Assembly: GCA_937912025.1 (NCBI GenBank)
Contig: CALDOZ010000019.1
Coordinates: 1-15,795, forward strand
DNA length: 15,795 bases
Direction: 5' to 3'
From: an uncultured Clostridia bacterium
GTDB lineage: Bacteria; Bacillota; Clostridia; Christensenellales; Borkfalkiaceae
Both the position numbers and the translations under genes were made by a program. Of this stretch, positions 13,911 to 15,795 are shown piece by piece (the first letter of the stretch is position 1; each line of letters starts with the position of its first letter). Below the pieces are notes generated by a model that saw nothing but the letters and a program-made list of their open reading frames with translations, was not told the origin of the DNA and made no database searches.

Positions 13911-14645
13911 ATGATTTATTCGTCAAAGCAAAACACGGCTATAAAAGAAATAGCCTCGCTTAAAGACAAAAAATATCGCAATAAATTAGGGCTTTACGTT
14001 GCCGAAGGTATCAAAATGGTAAACGAGGCGATAAAGTACGGCGTTAAAGTTAAAATAGTTGTTGCAACTTCTGAGGCGCTTGAATATATAACGAAAGGCG
14101 ATTATAAACTAATGGAAGTAACAAAAGAAGTTTTTTCGTACGTTTCAGACGAAAATACTCCGCAAGGCGCGCTTGCCGTTATTGAAATTCCTGTAAATAA
14201 CGTAGTAAGCCCAAGTGGTAACGCGTTACTTTTAGACGGTGTTTCCGATCCCGGCAATATGGGTACGATTATAAGAACCGCCGTTGCTTTTGGTTATAAC
14301 GATATATACCTTGTAGGTTGCGTTGACCCTTATTCTCCCAAAGTTGTTAGGGCGAGTATGAGTGGTATTTATTTTGTCAACTTGTATAAAACTGACGTTC
14401 AAACCGCGCTAAACGCTATTAGTGGGTTAGACGTTATCGTTGCCGATATGGACGGTGAAAATCTTGACGGGTATGAAAACAGTAACCGTCATTGCATCGT
14501 AGTTGGTAACGAGGCTAACGGGGTAAGCGATTTTGTAAAACAAAACGCAACTAAAATTGTTGGTATACCTATGCTTGAAAAAAGCGAAAGTTTAAACGTT
14601 GCGGTTGCCTCGGCGATAATGATGTACAAACTTAAAAAATTATAA
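13911..14645 (+). CDS. SpoU/TrmH-family RNA 2'-O-methyltransferase
   Basis: This 244-residue SPOUT enzyme transfers a methyl group from S-adenosylmethionine to a ribose 2'-hydroxyl of rRNA or tRNA. The three family motifs are present: DPGNMGTIIRTA at about 121-132, VVGNEANGVSDF at about 200-211 and IPMLEKSESLNVAVASA at about 222-238. These form the trefoil knot that binds the cofactor. The N-terminal part, with GLYVAEGIKMVNEA (about 27-40), is the substrate-binding domain. A similar gene (ysgA) lies near infC-rpmI-rplT in Bacillus; its exact target is uncertain. I prefer the ATG at 13911 because an upstream in-frame TTG (13881) lies in the terminator arm. No Shine-Dalgarno is visible. The stop overlaps the yebC ribosome site. 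Confidence 0.9.
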   Translation: MIYSSKQNTAIKEIASLKDKKYRNKLGLYVAEGIKMVNEAIKYGVKVKIVVATSEALEYITKGDYKLMEVTKEVFSYVSDENTPQGALAVIEIPVNNVVSPSGNALLLDGVSDPGNMGTIIRTAVAFGYNDIYLVGCVDPYSPKVVRASMSGIYFVNLYKTDVQTALNAISGLDVIVADMDGENLDGYENSNRHCIVVGNEANGVSDFVKQNATKIVGIPMLEKSESLNVAVASAIMMYKLKKL

Positions 14646-14656
14646 GGAGAAAAATT

Positions 14657-15397
14657 ATGTCAGGACATAGTAAATGGGCTAACATTAAAAATAAAAAAGC
14701 AAAAACGGACGCTGCGAAAGGTAAAGTTTTCACTAAAATTGGTAGAGAACTTGCCGTTGCCGCTAAAGCGGGCGCAGACCCATCAATAAACAGTAAACTT
14801 GCCGACGTTATTGCAAAAGCAAAAGCGGCAAACATGCCTAACGATAATATTATGCGTTCTATCAAAAAGGCGGCAGGCGAGCTTGGAAACGTAAACTATG
14901 AAACTAAAATTTACGAAGGTTACGGTGTTGGAGGTAGCGCGGTTATAGTTAAAACTCTTACCGATAACGTGAATAGAACGGTTGGTGAAGTGCGTCACAT
15001 TTTTGATAAGTTTGGTGGCAATATGGGTACTACCGGTTCAGTATCGTACATGTTTGAAAATAAGGGCGTTATTATTATTGAAAGAACTGTTGATCTTGAT
15101 GAAGATACGGTTATGGAAATGGCTCTTGATGCTGGCGCAGACGACGTAATCGTTGAAGACGATTGCTATGAAATCCGTACTGCCCCGAGCGATTTTTCAG
15201 CAGTTAGAAAATATTTTGAAGATAAAAATATTACTCTTGAAGAAGCGGACGTTTTGATGGTTCCTAACGATAAAATAGATTTAAACGAAGATCAAATGGT
15301 ATCGTTTATGAAAATGCTTGACGCGTTTGACGATAACGACGACGTTCAAGACGTTTACCACAACGTTAACTTACCAGAAGAAGATGATGAAGAATAA
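14657..15397 (+). CDS. yebC: YebC/PmpR-family protein
   Basis: The 246-residue protein starts MSGHSKWANIKNKKAKTDAA, the family signature, and keeps AKAANMPNDNIMRSIKKAAG (about 53-72), YEGYGVGGSAVIV (about 88-100), TDNVNRT and a KFGGNMGTTGSVSYMF segment (about 118-133). Members have been described as transcriptional regulators. More recent work links the family, including mitochondrial TACO1, to translation and relief of stalling at proline runs. That role would suit this neighbourhood of translation genes, but it is inferred. The C-terminus is acidic (LPEEDDEE). AAGGAGA at 14644-14650 overlaps the stop of the methyltransferase gene, so the two are probably translated from one message. Confidence 0.95.
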   Translation: MSGHSKWANIKNKKAKTDAAKGKVFTKIGRELAVAAKAGADPSINSKLADVIAKAKAANMPNDNIMRSIKKAAGELGNVNYETKIYEGYGVGGSAVIVKTLTDNVNRTVGEVRHIFDKFGGNMGTTGSVSYMFENKGVIIIERTVDLDEDTVMEMALDAGADDVIVEDDCYEIRTAPSDFSAVRKYFEDKNITLEEADVLMVPNDKIDLNEDQMVSFMKMLDAFDDNDDVQDVYHNVNLPEEDDEE

Positions 15398-15408
15398 AAT
15401 ATTTAATT

Positions 15409-15443
15409 AAAAGAATTTGCTGTACGGCAAGTTCTTTTTTTTT
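15409..15443 (+). terminator. Terminator of yebC
   Basis: AAAAGAATTTGC (15409-15420) pairs with GCAAGTTCTTTT (15427-15438) with one G-U pair. The T-run extends to 15443 (nine T). Confidence 0.93.
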
Positions 15444-15686
15444 GTAAAAATTTTTGTAACTTTTTTTAAAAATAATGAATAAAATATAAAAGCGCGCTCA
15501 AACTAATACTACAACGGTAAAACAAAATTTAAGTAATAAAATTAGTTTATTACCAAAAAGTTTAAATATCGTTGTTTATATATGCTATGAAGTTATATTA
15601 GTTAAAATAGTTGTATATCAGTTAAGTTTAACTTAGTAATTTCTTAGTTCTCGGTAATATACCGAAAGCAAAGTATAATACGGTTC
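15444..15686. other. AT-rich intergenic stretch without genes
   Basis: No open frame of useful length was seen on either strand. The stretch holds a weak promoter-like pair TTGTTT (15572-15577) and TATATT (15594-15599), and the near-palindrome GTTAAGTTTAAC at 15621-15632, which recurs exactly at 15721-15732. It also has a small hairpin TCGGT-AATAT-ACCGA (15651-15665) and an isolated perfect TATAAT (15674-15679) with no good -35 box. Confidence 0.6.
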
Positions 15687-15722
15687 TTTACGCTCCGTGT
15701 TATGCGGAGCGTAAAAGACCGT
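15680..15722. repeat. Hairpin overlapping the terminator at the right edge
   Basis: TTTACGCTCCG (15687-15697) pairs perfectly with CGGAGCGTAAA (15705-15715) around TGTTATG. The stem can extend outward (ACGGT 15680-15684 with ACCGT 15718-15722, one G-U pair and one mismatch) to 18 positions. The extended form uses bases needed by the next hairpin, so the two compete. Confidence 0.75.
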
Positions 15723-15745
15723 TAAGTTTAACGGTCTTTTATTTT
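15713..15745. terminator. Bidirectional terminator next to the right-edge gene
   Basis: AAAAGACCGTTA (15713-15724) pairs perfectly with TAACGGTCTTTT (15729-15740) around AGTT. On the plus strand a T-rich tract runs to 15745. On the minus strand four T end the hairpin, which begins at the stop codon of the partial minus-strand gene. Confidence 0.8.
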
Positions 15746-15795
15746 AAAGGTCTATAAACTGCGCAATACTGCGTTTCTACTTTATCGTCTCGACC
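15739..15795 (-). CDS. C-terminal fragment of a convergent gene, unidentified
   Basis: Reading the minus strand from the right edge, one frame is open for 18 codons to a TAA (plus 15739-15741) and gives a tail GRDDKVETQYCAVYRPLK. The other two minus-strand frames stop within six codons. The hairpin terminator starting at this stop codon supports a real gene end. The piece is too short to identify. Confidence 0.4.
   Translation of the reverse strand, partial: GRDDKVETQYCAVYRPLK

Noticed and set aside
1..15795. CRISPR arrays, insertion sequences, phage genes, toxin-antitoxin pairs
   Set aside because: No regularly spaced repeats, transposase motifs, terminal inverted repeats with target duplications, or small toxin-like gene pairs were seen.

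Overview
The window looks like chromosome from an AT-rich, low-GC Gram-positive bacterium of the Clostridia type, probably a spore former and possibly an uncultured gut lineage. The evidence is the S12 protein with the extra N-terminal segment usual in Gram-positives, a T-box leader before thrS, an L20-type leader before infC-rpmI-rplT, a YtxC-family sporulation protein next to thrS, and strong purine-rich Shine-Dalgarno sites on most core genes. No mobile element, CRISPR array, tRNA or rRNA was seen.

Layout. (1) 1-96 is the tail of an upstream gene whose C-terminus resembles trigger factor. (2) 74-4790 is the str locus, rpsL-rpsG-fusA-tuf, with three separate sigma-A-like promoters: before rpsL, inside the long and highly structured rpsL-rpsG gap, and before tuf. 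It closes with a strong intrinsic terminator. (3) 4841-6813 is a minus-strand pair: an Apt-like phosphoribosyltransferase followed by an M14-family metallocarboxypeptidase with no visible signal peptide. (4) 6896-10272, on the plus strand, holds a calcium-type P-type ATPase and a ytxC-like gene. (5) 10312-12534 is thrS under a promoter, T-box and terminator. (6) 12562-13900 is the infC-rpmI-rplT operon behind an L20-type attenuating leader. infC must begin at an ATT codon, about 59 codons before its first in-frame ATG. (7) 13911-15443 is a SpoU/TrmH-family RNA 2'-O-methyltransferase followed closely by yebC. (8) 15444-15795 is a mostly gene-free AT-rich stretch with a striking double hairpin and the tail of a convergent minus-strand gene.

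Most of the genes serve translation: ribosomal proteins S12, S7, L35 and L20, factors EF-G, EF-Tu and IF3, threonyl-tRNA synthetase, an RNA methyltransferase and YebC. Much of the interest is in RNA-level control between these genes rather than in the proteins. The points most worth a second look are the structured rpsL-rpsG intercistronic RNA with its own promoter, the tuf promoter built into a perfect hairpin, the ATT start of infC, a possible promoter nested in the rplT terminator that would give a leaderless methyltransferase mRNA, and the competing hairpins at the right edge. I saw no clearly new multi-gene system.
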